This document shows positions 8,318 to 16,715 of a stretch of DNA of 36,443 nucleotides, piece by piece. The DNA is from an uncultured Clostridium sp. (GTDB lineage Bacteria; Bacillota; Clostridia; TANB77; CAG-508): positions 1-36,443 of the forward strand of contig CAOKHI010000018.1 of assembly GCA_948468275.1 (NCBI GenBank), given 5' to 3'. The notes under the pieces were generated by a model that saw only the letters and a program-made list of their open reading frames with translations, searched no databases and was not told the DNA's origin. Both the position numbers and the translations under genes were made by a program. Position 1 is the first letter of the stretch. Each line of letters opens with the position of its first letter.

Positions 8318-9911
8318 ATGAGATTAAAAATAAATGAAAAAAAAGAAAATTTAAATGAATGTGTGAAAAAGAATGGAGCAATAACATTAATAGCTTTGGT
8401 GATAACAATTGTAATACTATTAATATTAGTGGGAGTAAGTATAAAACTAATAATATCAGGAGAAATAATAAAAAAAGCACAGAAAACAGTAGTAGCATAT
8501 GAAGAAAATGAAGCAAGAGAAAAATTAGAAATAGTACTAGCAAATTTAAAAATAGATAAACAAGTTGACAAAAATTATAATAAAGAGGAATACTTAGAAG
8601 AAAAATTAGAAAGTCAAGGTATAATAGTGATAGAAGATACAGCAATAGTGGATGGTTGGAGTTTTGGAATAAATAAAGAAGAATTAAAAATAGAAGCAAG
8701 TCTTGGTAAAAACATTCAAGAAAATTATACAAATCATAGTTTAATTGGAAAGATATCTAGTGTAAATTATAGTAAATATCAAAAAATAGAAATATCAGGT
8801 AAAATAGACGATGAAGTTGAAAGCAAAGAATATAATACAAATATAGTTGTTTATAATAAAGATTTGGTTTTAGATGGAATAAATAATGTACCAGGAGCAA
8901 AATTAGAAAATAATAAATATGAATTTGGAAATGAACAGACAGATGTGGCAACAGAAGACAAAGAAGCAAATAATATGGTTATATTAAAAGTAAATGGTAA
9001 TTTAACAATTAATGAAAATGTAACATTAACGACATGTAAAAGTGAAGAGGGATATGGAGGTCCCAAAGGACTATTAATCTATTGTAAAGGAATATTAACA
9101 AACAAAGGAACAATTAGTATGACACGGACGAGGAGCTAAAGCAACAGGAGAAAATATTTTTTTATGGGAAAATTCAGATGGAAGTTATGAATATATTCCA
9201 GCTATTGGTAGTGAAGGAGGACAAGAAATAGAACTCAAATTATTAAGTAATGGCTGGACATGTAAAAATGGAGATAATGGTAAAAATGGAACACAAAGAA
9301 GTACTGGAGGAGGAGCAAGTGGAGCATCATCAGTATATGGTTCGTGGGGAGTAAGTGGAGCAGGAGGAAGAGGAACATCTTATTCAGGAGGTTCAGGAGG
9401 AGGAGCAATTAATATTGGAGCAAATGGAGATAATACAAGAAGAAAAGCACAAAATGGAGATGTAACAACTTTGGGAGGAGATGGATATACATGGAGATCT
9501 GTAGCATCACATTCTACTAAATTGGCAGGAGCAGGGGCAGGCAATCGAGGAGGAAAAGGTAACCAAAGTATAAGATATGGAGAACTAAGTACACAATATG
9601 AATATGGAAATGGAGAAAATGGAACAGGAGGATTGTTAATAATATATGCAGATACATTTGTAAACAATTCAATAATTGAATCAAATGGTTCAAAAGGAGG
9701 AGATGCAGAATATGGAGATCATTCAGCAGCAGGTGGAGGTTCAGGAGGAGGAAGCATTAATATTTTTTATAAAAACTATATAAATAAGGGGACGATAATA
9801 GCAAATGGAGGGGAAGGAGGAAAAAGTAATTATAATGGCGGAAATGGAGGAAATGGAAGTATATCAATTGGAAGTATAGAAAATGGAGACTATTTTCCAA
9901 ATAAAAATTAA
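8318..9911 (+). CDS. Pseudopilin-like, glycine-rich beta-helical surface protein with a +1 frameshift at CGG
   Basis: In frame 0 the reading stops at 9139 after 273 codons. Skipping the C at 9125 (ACA-C-GGA) joins it to a frame open to 9911, for about 530 aa. The N-terminus is prepilin-like: a short basic leader, then GAITLIALVITIVILLILVG (residues 20-39), with Ala where type IV pilins have Glu5. Next comes a helical stalk (EENEAREKLEIVLANLK), then blocks such as LTINENVTLTTC, GILTNKGTISMT, TFVNNSIIESNG and YINKGTIIANGG, spaced by glycine-rich loops (GGSGGGAINIG, GGGSGGGSINIF). These look like beta-helix coils of an adhesin or cell-surface protein. The phrase ISMTGRGAKA runs straight across the joint, supporting the shifted frame. 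No assembly ATPase or peptidase is nearby. The function is not known. Confidence 0.75.
9123..9127 (+). other. Putative +1 frameshift site 2 (CACGG) in the surface-protein gene
   Basis: ATG-ACA-CGG-ACG-AGG-AGC-TAA in frame 0; CGG (9125-9127) is codon 270. Skipping the C gives ACA-GGA-CGA-GGA-GCT, that is MTGRGA, and an open frame for a further 261 codons. There is no homopolymer and no obvious slippery heptamer. Confidence 0.6.
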
Positions 9912-9935
9912 GAAAAAAGATTGAAATTCAAAGTT

Positions 9936-9982
9936 AGTGTAAAATTAAAGTAGGCAAAAAATGCTTACTTTAATTTTATACT
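9936..9982 (+). terminator. Long stem-loop terminator
   Basis: AGTGTAAAATTAAAGTAGGCA (9936-9956 region) pairs with TGCTTACTTTAATTTTATACT (9962-9982 region) over about 21 bp, with two G-U pairs and a loop of five A. ATTTTAAT follows. It closes the surface-protein gene. Confidence 0.75.
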
Positions 9983-10038
9983 ATTTTAATATAAATGGGG
10001 AATAAAAAGATATATTTGCAAAAATTAAACTAAAAATG

Positions 10039-10067
10039 TTGACATTGCAATTGTTTTATTATAAAAT
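10039..10067 (+). promoter_or_regulatory. Promoter of the rhuM-like gene
   Basis: A consensus TTGACA (10039-10044) and TAAAAT (10062-10067) are exactly 17 nt apart, 36 nt upstream of the TTG start. Confidence 0.75.
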
Positions 10068-10102
10068 ACAAACAATAGTTCTGAAATATGAGGTGATTAA
10101 TA

Positions 10103-11116
10103 TTGAACAATATAGAAAATTTAAAAGATTTAATTATATATCAAAGTCAAAATAATGAAAATATATCTGTTGAGGTTTTATATAATGAAGAAGATTTTTG
10201 GTTAACTCAAAAGTCAATGTCAAAATTATTTAATGTTGCTGAAAATAATATAACATATCATTTACAAAATATATTTAAAACTGGAGAATTAGAACAAGAT
10301 TCAGTTACTCAAAAAATTAGAGCAACTGCTTCAGATGGAAAAAAATATAATACAAATTTTTACAGTTTAGATGCAATTATAGCAGTTGGTTATAGAGTAA
10401 ATTCAAAAGAAGCAACAGATTTTAGAATTTGGGCAACAAAAACTTTAAAAGAATATATAAAAAAAGGATTTGTTGTTAATAGTGAAATGTTAAAAAATGG
10501 ACCTAAATTTGGAAAAGATTATTTTGATGAATTATTAGTTAAGATAAAAGAAATTAGAGCAAGTGAAAGAAGATTTTATCAAAAAATAACTGATATATAC
10601 AAAGAATGTAGTTTTGACTATGATAAAAATAGTGAAACTACACAAGAATTTTACAAAAATGTTCAAAACAAGTTACATTTTGCAATTACTGGTATGACAG
10701 CTCCTGAAATAATTTATAATAGAGTTGATAGTAATAAGGAAAATATGGGATTAACAACGTGGAAGAATGCTCCAGCTGGAAAAATACTTGAAACAGATGT
10801 AACAATAGCAAAAAATTATCTGTCACAAGAAGAAATCATAGAATTAAATAATCTAGTATCAATGTATCTTGATTATGCTGAAAGGCAAGTAAAATTAGGT
10901 AAGATTATTTCAATGCAAGAATGGAAAGAAAAATTAGAAGTGTTTTTAAAAATTAATGAATATAACATTTTAAAGGACAACGGAAAAATTAAAAGAGAAA
11001 TAGCAGATAAGTTGGCTTTAGATGAGTATAAAAAATATAGAGTTATACAAGATAAAAATTATATTTCAGACTTTGATGAATTGGTAACAGAAACAAAAAA
11101 ATTAAATAGCATCTAA
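10103..11116 (+). CDS. RhuM family protein (virulence-associated, function unknown)
   Basis: A 337-aa protein matching the RhuM family, named for a gene of Salmonella pathogenicity island 3. Features: EDFWLTQKSMSKLFNVAENN, a helix-turn-helix-like N-terminal segment; NITYHLQNIFKTGEL; KYNTNFYSLDAIIAVGYRVN; FRIWATKTLKEYIKKGFV; and a long helical C-terminal part. The biochemical role is unknown; the N-terminus suggests DNA binding, and the genes usually sit in accessory DNA. The start is TTG at 10103, with AGGTGA a few nt upstream. It has its own promoter and is followed by a DUF3788 gene after 39 nt. Codon use (more GAT, GTT, GGT) looks slightly different from the surrounding core genes, which agrees with acquired DNA. 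Confidence 0.88.
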   Translation: MNNIENLKDLIIYQSQNNENISVEVLYNEEDFWLTQKSMSKLFNVAENNITYHLQNIFKTGELEQDSVTQKIRATASDGKKYNTNFYSLDAIIAVGYRVNSKEATDFRIWATKTLKEYIKKGFVVNSEMLKNGPKFGKDYFDELLVKIKEIRASERRFYQKITDIYKECSFDYDKNSETTQEFYKNVQNKLHFAITGMTAPEIIYNRVDSNKENMGLTTWKNAPAGKILETDVTIAKNYLSQEEIIELNNLVSMYLDYAERQVKLGKIISMQEWKEKLEVFLKINEYNILKDNGKIKREIADKLALDEYKKYRVIQDKNYISDFDELVTETKKLNSI

Positions 11117-11155
11117 GTGATAAATTATAAGCTAGTAAATGATTGGAGGAGTAAT

Positions 11156-11572
11156 ATGTTTGATAAAAAAGATTTTAGTAATAGTCCTAGTGAATATGAA
11201 ATCAAAGAATATATAAATAATGATTTATGGGAAGATTTTTGCCAATATATGAAAAACACATATGATGTAATTCCTAAATTTGAATTTAGCAAATGCAGCC
11301 TAGAATATGGTTGGAATATAAAATTTAAAAAGGGTAGTAAATCTTTGTGTACAATATATCCTAGAGAAAAATATTTTTGTTTGATGGTTGTTATTGGAAG
11401 AAAAGAAAAAGAAAAATTTGAAACAATGTTGCCATCATTAAGTAAAGATATACAAAAAATTTATGAAGCAACAAAAGAGTGTAATAATCAAAGGTGGCTA
11501 ATGATAGATTTAGAGGATAACGACAAAAGGTATGAAGACATAAAAAGAATTATAAATATAAGAGTAAATTAA
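11156..11572 (+). CDS. DUF3788 family protein
   Basis: A 138-aa protein whose middle matches DUF3788: LEYGWNIKFKKGSKSLCTIY, PREKYFCLMVVIGRKEKEKF and a tail RWLMIDLEDNDKRYEDIKRI. The function is unknown. ATG at 11156 follows GGAGG (11146-11150) at the right distance; a GTG further upstream (11117) is open but has no ribosome binding site. It probably shares a transcript with the rhuM-like gene, and the pair forms a small accessory module inserted between two housekeeping units. Confidence 0.82.
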   Translation: MFDKKDFSNSPSEYEIKEYINNDLWEDFCQYMKNTYDVIPKFEFSKCSLEYGWNIKFKKGSKSLCTIYPREKYFCLMVVIGRKEKEKFETMLPSLSKDIQKIYEATKECNNQRWLMIDLEDNDKRYEDIKRIINIRVN

Positions 11573-11598
11573 AACAATTTTTAGGAAAAAAATGGAAC

Positions 11599-11634
11599 AC
11601 TATACAAATAATCAAGTAACTTTTGTATAGTTTT
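11599..11634 (+). terminator. Stem-loop terminator after the DUF3788 gene
   Basis: ACTATACAAA (11599-11608) pairs with TTTGTATAGT (11622-11631); 10-bp stem with a 13-nt loop, followed by TTTC. Confidence 0.6.
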
Positions 11635-11661
11635 CATCATATTAAAAATTTAATATATATA

Positions 11662-11690
11662 TTGGAAAAATTAAAAGTAAGTGATATAAT
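11662..11690 (+). promoter_or_regulatory. Promoter of the ychF operon
   Basis: TTGGAA (11662-11667) and TATAAT (11685-11690) with spacer 17 and an extended -10 (TGA just before TATAAT). Between it and the gene, AAAGGTTT (11731-11738) and AAACCTTT (11746-11753) form an 8-bp leader hairpin. Confidence 0.7.
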
Positions 11691-11782
11691 TTATAAATAT
11701 TTAAGTAGAAAATTTATATGATATTAGTAAAAAGGTTTATAGGTAAAACCTTTATTAAAAACCTAAATATTATAGGACAAGG

Positions 11783-12883
11783 ATGAAAAAAATGAAAATA
11801 GGTATAGTTGGACTACCAAATGTTGGGAAAAGTACTATGTTTAATGCGATTACAAATGCAGGGGCTGAATGTGCAAATTATCCTTTTTGTACAATAGAAC
11901 CAAATGTAGGAGTAGTACCTGTTCCAGATGAAAGATTAGATGAACTTACAAAAATGTATAATCCACAAAAAACAACACATGCTATTATTGAATTTGTAGA
12001 TATAGCAGGACTTGTTAAAGGAGCAAGTAAAGGCGAAGGATTAGGAAATAAATTTTTATCTCATATAAGAGAAGTAGATAGTATTGTAGAAGTAGTAAGA
12101 TGCTTTGAAGATCCAAATGTTGTTCATGTTGATGGAAATATTAACCCATTAAGAGATATTGAAACAATAAACTTAGAATTAATATTTGCAGATATTGAAA
12201 TGGTAGAAAAAAGATTAGAAAGAGCAAAAAAACAATTAAAAGCAGACAAAAAATACCAAGCAGAAATTGATTTGTTTGAAAAAATAAAAAAAACATTAGA
12301 AGAAGGGAAATCTGCAAGAACAATAGAATTATCAGATGAAGAAAAAGAACTACTAAATGATACATATTTATTAACAATGAAGCCTATACTATATATAGCA
12401 AATGTATCTGAACAACAATTACCTTTTGGATTAGAAGATGAGTATGTAAAACAAGTAAATAATTATGCTAAAACAGAAAATGCAACAGTAATACCACTTT
12501 GTGTAAAAATAGAAGAAGAACTTGCAACTCTTGAAAATGAAGACAAAAAAGAAATGTTAGAAGCATTAGGACTAGAAGAATCTGGTTTAGATAAAGTTAT
12601 AAAACAAAGTTATGATTTACTAGGACTTATGTCTTTTCTAACAGCAGGAGAACCAGAAGTACGTGCTTGGACAATAAAAAAAGGCACAAAAGCACCAAAT
12701 GCAGCTGGAAAAATACATTCAGACATAGAAAGAGGATTTATTAGAGCAGAAGTAGTTTCATACCAAGATTTAATTCGTGAAGGTTCAATGAATGCAGTAA
12801 AGGAAAAAGGGCTATTACGTTTAGAAGGAAAAGAATATATTATGCAAGATGGAGATATTGTTTTATTTAGGTTTAATGTTTAA
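11783..12883 (+). CDS. ychF: Redox-regulated ATPase/GTPase YchF (Obg family)
   Basis: A 366-aa P-loop protein that binds ATP and associates with ribosomes. G1 GLPNVGKSTMFNAIT is near residue 10, then FVDIAGLVKGASKGEGLGNKFL (switch II) and YIANVSEQ in the middle; the C-terminal TGS-like domain has FLTAGEPEVRAWTI and IERGFIRAEVV, and the protein ends with DGDIVLFRFNV, as usual for the family. Start: ATG at 11783 has AGGA 5 nt upstream; ATG at 11792 (MKIGIVG) has AAGG 9 nt upstream and matches the usual family N-terminus, so it is equally likely. First gene of a four-gene run; the next ATG is 13 nt downstream. Confidence 0.96.
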   Translation: MKKMKIGIVGLPNVGKSTMFNAITNAGAECANYPFCTIEPNVGVVPVPDERLDELTKMYNPQKTTHAIIEFVDIAGLVKGASKGEGLGNKFLSHIREVDSIVEVVRCFEDPNVVHVDGNINPLRDIETINLELIFADIEMVEKRLERAKKQLKADKKYQAEIDLFEKIKKTLEEGKSARTIELSDEEKELLNDTYLLTMKPILYIANVSEQQLPFGLEDEYVKQVNNYAKTENATVIPLCVKIEEELATLENEDKKEMLEALGLEESGLDKVIKQSYDLLGLMSFLTAGEPEVRAWTIKKGTKAPNAAGKIHSDIERGFIRAEVVSYQDLIREGSMNAVKEKGLLRLEGKEYIMQDGDIVLFRFNV

Positions 12884-12896
12884 GGAGGATTAAATA

Positions 12897-14297
12897 ATGG
12901 ATGCAAAAGAATTAAAAGAAAAACTTTTTCAGAAAAAAGAAAATGGATGGCTTAAAATAAATAGTGAACAAATGAAAGAAATATTTGATTATTGTGATGG
13001 ATATATTAAGTTTTTAAATGAATCAAAAACAGAGAGAGAAGCAGTAGAAATGGCTAAGCAAATAGCTATTAGCAATGGATTTAGTGATATTGTAGAACAT
13101 ACAAACTTAAAACCAGGAGACAAAATATATAGTATAAATCGTGACAAAAGTATGTATTTAGCAATTATAGGAAAAGAAGATATAGAAAATGGAATAAATA
13201 TAATAGGTTCACATGTAGATTCACCAAGACTAGATTTAAAACCAAATCCAATGTATGAAGATGAAGGTGGAGCATATTTAAAAACACACTATTATGGTGG
13301 AATAAAAAAATATCAATGGACTGCTATTCCACTTGCAATTCATGGAATAATTGTTAAGAAAAATGGAGAAAAAATAAGTATAAAAATAGGAGAAGAAGAT
13401 ACAGATCCTATATTTACTATTACAGATTTATTACCGCATTTAGCAGTAGAACAAATGGATAGAAAGTTAAAAGAAGGAATTAAAGGAGAAGAATTAAATT
13501 TATTAATAGGAAGTATACCATATAAAGATGAAGAAATATCACAAAGAATAAAACTAAATACATTAAATATTCTAAATCAAAAATATGGAATTACAGAATC
13601 AGACTTTTTAAGCTCAGAATTAGAAATAGTTCCAGCATTTAAAGCACGAACAATGGGATTTGATTGGAGTATGGTAGCAGGATATGGGCAAGATGATAGG
13701 GTATGTGTATATACATCTTTAACAGCTTTAATGAATGTAGAAAATCCACAAGCTACTTCAGTTTGCATATTATCAGACAAAGAAGAAATTGGAAGTGTTG
13801 GAAACACTGGTATGGAATCACAAATGTTTGAAACATTTATTACAGAAATATTAGATAGATTAGAAAAAAACAAATGCAATTTATTAAACAAAATTTTTGC
13901 TAAATCTAAAATGCTATCAGCAGATGTAGGAGCTGGATTTGATCCAACTTATGCAAATGTATTTGAAAAAAATAACTCAGCATTTTTAGGAAAAGGAATT
14001 ACCATAAATAAATATACAGGTTCAAGAGGAAAATCAGGCGCATCTGATGCTAATGCTGAATATGTAGCAAAAATAAGAAATATGTTAGAAGAAAATGATA
14101 TTTGCTATCATATATCAGAATTAGGGCGTATAGATGTAGGCGGTGGTGGAACTATTGCATATATACTAGCAAATAAAGGGATAGATGTAATAGATTGTGG
14201 AGTACCAGTTTTATCTATGCATGCTCCATATGAAGTAACAAATAAATATGATATTTATTCAGCATATAAAACATATAAAGCTTTTTGGGAAAATTAA
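12897..14297 (+). CDS. M18 family zinc aminopeptidase
   Basis: A 466-aa cytoplasmic metallo-aminopeptidase of the M18 (aspartyl aminopeptidase / ApeA-type) family. Visible landmarks are the first metal-binding motif GSHVDSPRLDLKP (about 103-115), YYGGIKKYQW, PHLAVEQMDRK, the catalytic Glu region SDKEEIGSVGNTGME, DVGAGFDPTYA, GRIDVGGGGTIAY and the final metal His in LSMHAPYEV (about 441). AAGGAGG precedes the ATG. It lies in one operon with ychF upstream and an M29 aminopeptidase downstream, so two unrelated aminopeptidases are made together, which suggests peptide recycling. Confidence 0.94.
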   Translation: MDAKELKEKLFQKKENGWLKINSEQMKEIFDYCDGYIKFLNESKTEREAVEMAKQIAISNGFSDIVEHTNLKPGDKIYSINRDKSMYLAIIGKEDIENGINIIGSHVDSPRLDLKPNPMYEDEGGAYLKTHYYGGIKKYQWTAIPLAIHGIIVKKNGEKISIKIGEEDTDPIFTITDLLPHLAVEQMDRKLKEGIKGEELNLLIGSIPYKDEEISQRIKLNTLNILNQKYGITESDFLSSELEIVPAFKARTMGFDWSMVAGYGQDDRVCVYTSLTALMNVENPQATSVCILSDKEEIGSVGNTGMESQMFETFITEILDRLEKNKCNLLNKIFAKSKMLSADVGAGFDPTYANVFEKNNSAFLGKGITINKYTGSRGKSGASDANAEYVAKIRNMLEENDICYHISELGRIDVGGGGTIAYILANKGIDVIDCGVPVLSMHAPYEVTNKYDIYSAYKTYKAFWEN

Positions 14298-14312
14298 TAA
14301 AAGGAGAAGATT

Positions 14313-15428
14313 ATGGTAGATGAAAGATTAAAAATACTTGCTAAGAATTTAGTCAATTATAGTGTTAAATTAAAAGAAAATGAAAATATACTAATTGACT
14401 TAGGAGGTGAAGACTGTTATACCTTAGGTAATGAAATAGTAAAAGCAGTATATGAAGTAAAAGCAAATCCATTTGTAAAAATAGAAGATTCTAATATAAA
14501 AAATACAATAATTAAAGGTGCAAATAAAGAAATGTTACAAATGATGAAGAATCAGGATTTAGAGCAAATGAAAAAAATGGATGCATATATTGCAATAAGA
14601 GCATCTAAAAATATATCTAATTTAGTAAATGTTCCTAATGAAAAAATGGAGATGTATGAAAAAGAATACATGGATGAAGTATTAAATGAAAGAGTAGATA
14701 ATACAAGATGGGTAATATTAAGATATCCAAATGATTCTATGGCACAACTTGCAAGTATGAATACAGAAGAATTTGAAGATTTCTATTTTAATGTGTGTAA
14801 TTTAGATTATGCAAAGATGGATAAAGCGATGGATTCACTAAAAGATTTAATGTCTAAAACAGACAAAGTACACATTGTAGGGCCCGGAACGGATTTAAGC
14901 TTTTCTATAAAAGGAATGGGAGCAATAAAATGCGCTGGAGAGTATAATATACCAGATGGAGAAGTATACTCAGCACCAATAAAAGATTCTGTTAATGGAA
15001 AAATATCATATAATGCATTAAGTACTTACAGAAACTTTACTTTCACAGATGTAGTTTTAGAATTTAAAGATGGAAAAATAATAAATGCTACAGCAAATGA
15101 TACTAAAAAAATAAATGAAATTTTTGATACAGATGACGGAGCAAGATATATTGGAGAATTTGCAATAGGAGTAAATCCATATGTAACAAAACCAATGAAT
15201 GATATTTTGTTTGATGAAAAAATAGCAGGAAGTTTTCACTTTACACCAGGAAGAGCATATAAAGATATGGATAATGGAAATATTTCTTCTATACATTGGG
15301 ATTTAGTATGTATACAAACACAAAAATGGGGTGGAGGAGAAATATATTTTGATGATGTTCTAATAAGAAAAGATGGTATATTTGTATTACCAGAGCTACA
15401 GTGCTTAAATCCAGAAAATTTAATGTAA
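14313..15428 (+). CDS. M29 family aminopeptidase
   Basis: A 371-aa metallo-aminopeptidase of the M29 (AmpS/PepS) type that removes N-terminal residues from peptides in the cytoplasm. Family marks: LVNYSVKLKENENILID at the N-terminus; MDAYIAIRASKNISNL; VHIVGPGTDLSFSIKG; the metal-ligand regions AGEYNIPDGEVYSAP, IGEFAIGVNPYV, GSFHFTPGRAY and SSIHWDLV. The length is slightly below the usual of about 400 aa. AAAGGAGA lies before the ATG, 15 nt after the M18 gene. Operon partner of the M18 enzyme and the rRNA methylase. Confidence 0.94.
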   Translation: MVDERLKILAKNLVNYSVKLKENENILIDLGGEDCYTLGNEIVKAVYEVKANPFVKIEDSNIKNTIIKGANKEMLQMMKNQDLEQMKKMDAYIAIRASKNISNLVNVPNEKMEMYEKEYMDEVLNERVDNTRWVILRYPNDSMAQLASMNTEEFEDFYFNVCNLDYAKMDKAMDSLKDLMSKTDKVHIVGPGTDLSFSIKGMGAIKCAGEYNIPDGEVYSAPIKDSVNGKISYNALSTYRNFTFTDVVLEFKDGKIINATANDTKKINEIFDTDDGARYIGEFAIGVNPYVTKPMNDILFDEKIAGSFHFTPGRAYKDMDNGNISSIHWDLVCIQTQKWGGGEIYFDDVLIRKDGIFVLPELQCLNPENLM

Positions 15429-15459
15429 GTATAGATTAAAGGTGTGAAAGGAGCAGAAC

Positions 15460-16366
15460 TTGAAAAGCAAAATTCCAGAATTTTTAGTAACAATGTTAGA
15501 AGAACAATATGGAACAGAAATTACAAAAACAATAATAAAAGGTTATGAAGCAAAAAGACCAACAACATTGCGTATAAATACATTAAAAACAAATAATGAA
15601 CAAATTAGAAATATATTAATACAAGAAAATATAGAATTTGAAGAAATATCTTGGAATAAAGATGCATTAATAATAAAAAATGCACAAGAAAAAGACATTC
15701 AAGAATTAGACATTTATAAACAAGGTCACATATATTTACAAAGTCTATCTTCAATGATACCACCAATTATACTTTCACCAAAACCACAAGAAAATATACT
15801 AGATATGACAGCAGCACCACGGAAGCAAAACAACACAAATAGCAGCAATTACACAAAACAATGCATCAATTACAGCATGTGAAATGAATACAGTTCGCGC
15901 CCAAAGGTTAAAATATAATTTAGAAAAACAAGGTGTTAAATGTGCATATGTTATGGTGCAAGATGCACGTAATTTAGATGAATTTTTTTCATTTGATAAA
16001 ATATTGTTAGATGCACCATGTAGTGGAAGTGGAACAATAAATATACAAGATAGTAATCTAGAAAAGATTTTTACTACTAAATTAATACAAAAAACCACAA
16101 AAGCACAATTATCTTTATTAAGAAAAGCAATAAACATATTAAAAACTGGAAAAGAGATGATATATTCAACATGTTCAATACTTGAAAAAGAAAATGAAGA
16201 AATACTACAAAAAGCATTAGAAGGAACAAAAGCAAAGATTATACCAATAAATTTAAAAAACATAGAAGAAATACCATTATTACCAGTAAAATTACCAGGT
16301 ACAATATGTATAGCTCCAAGTGAACTATATGAAGGATTTTTTATTGCAAAAATAAGAAAAGAATAG
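15460..16366 (+). CDS. RsmB/NOP (NOL1/NOP2/Sun) family RNA m5C methyltransferase with a +1 frameshift at CGG
   Basis: In frame 0 the protein ends at 15882 after 140 codons. Skipping the C at 15820 (CCA-C-GGA) rebuilds motif I, DMTAAPGSKTTQIAA, and the frame is then open to 16366, for about 301 aa. Other motifs confirm an m5C methyltransferase: ACEMNTVRAQRLKYNL (motif II), DKILLDAPCSGSGTI (motif IV with the PC pair), and YSTCSILEKENEE (motif VI, catalytic TCS). The N-terminal part with TTLRINTLK is the usual RNA-binding lead-in. It lacks the NusB-like domain of RsmB and a long C-terminal PUA extension, so the exact rRNA or tRNA target is unclear. The start is TTG at 15460 with AAAGGAG 7 nt upstream. 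Last gene of the ychF operon. Confidence 0.85.
15818..15822 (+). other. Putative +1 frameshift site 3 (CACGG) in the RNA methylase gene
   Basis: GCA-CCA-CGG-AAG in frame 0; CGG (15820-15822) is codon 121. Skipping the C gives CCA-GGA-AGC-AAA, the PGSK of the SAM-binding motif I. Unshifted ribosomes would add about 20 aberrant residues and stop at TGA (15880-15882). Confidence 0.6.
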
Positions 16367-16385
16367 TGTACAAATAACACTATTC
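16361..16385. terminator. Bidirectional terminator between convergent genes
   Basis: GAATAGTGT (16361-16369) and ACACTATTC (16377-16385) form a 9-bp perfect stem with a 7-nt loop. It overlaps the stop codons of both the methylase gene and the reverse-strand regulator, and each strand has a T-rich run after the stem. Confidence 0.8.
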
Positions 16386-16715
16386 TTTATTCATATATTG
16401 TATAAGTTCAAGAACGATATTTTTATCATGTTCACTTAATTTATAAAAACCTATAATAGTAGGATCTATCTTTAATTCATCAGATATATCCAAATAATCC
16501 TGCAAAACATAAGTAGGGGTAATATGATAAGTATTACACAATTTAACTAAAGTATCAATACTACCTTTAGTTTTATCCCTTTCTAAATCTGAAATATATC
16601 TAGGGGCTAAATCTAAAAGTTCAGCAACATCTTCTTGAGTATATCCTAAAGATTTTCTAGTTCTTTTTAATAAAGAACCAATACGAATATTTAATTTCTT
16701 TTTTTCTGATTTCAT
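16380..16715 (-). CDS. XRE family transcriptional regulator
   Basis: A 111-aa protein with an N-terminal Cro/C1-type helix-turn-helix: IRIGSLLKRTRKSLGYTQED, VAELLDLAPRYISDLERDKT and DTLVKLCNTYHITPTYVL (about residues 10-75). The remaining C-terminal helix (YKLSEHDKNIVLELIQYM) is typical of small XRE proteins. AGGTGAT precedes the ATG on the reverse strand. It is divergent from glgP, with about 210 nt between them, so it could act there, but no operator repeat stands out. Target and ligand are unknown. Confidence 0.9.
   Translation of the reverse strand: MKSEKKKLNIRIGSLLKRTRKSLGYTQEDVAELLDLAPRYISDLERDKTKGSIDTLVKLCNTYHITPTYVLQDYLDISDELKIDPTIIGFYKLSEHDKNIVLELIQYMNKE

Noticed and set aside
8199-8732. 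Long Leu/Phe-rich reverse-strand open frame (177 codons), and similar ones at 2610-3032 and 22334-22930
   Set aside because: Antisense shadows of AT-rich forward genes; no ribosome binding site, composition dominated by Leu, Phe, Ser, and the forward genes have clear families or signals.
3757-15822. Treating cmk, the surface-protein gene and the methylase gene as ordinary pseudogenes
   Set aside because: All three share the identical CACGG lesion, downstream halves are intact with conserved motifs, and cmk is normally essential; random decay would not give the same site three times. A sequencing artefact remains possible and is stated as such.
3757-15822. Simple homopolymer sequencing error as the cause of the three indels
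   Set aside because: None of the sites is in a homopolymer, while long A and T runs elsewhere in the window do not break genes; CAGG, the uninterrupted form, occurs very often without being altered.
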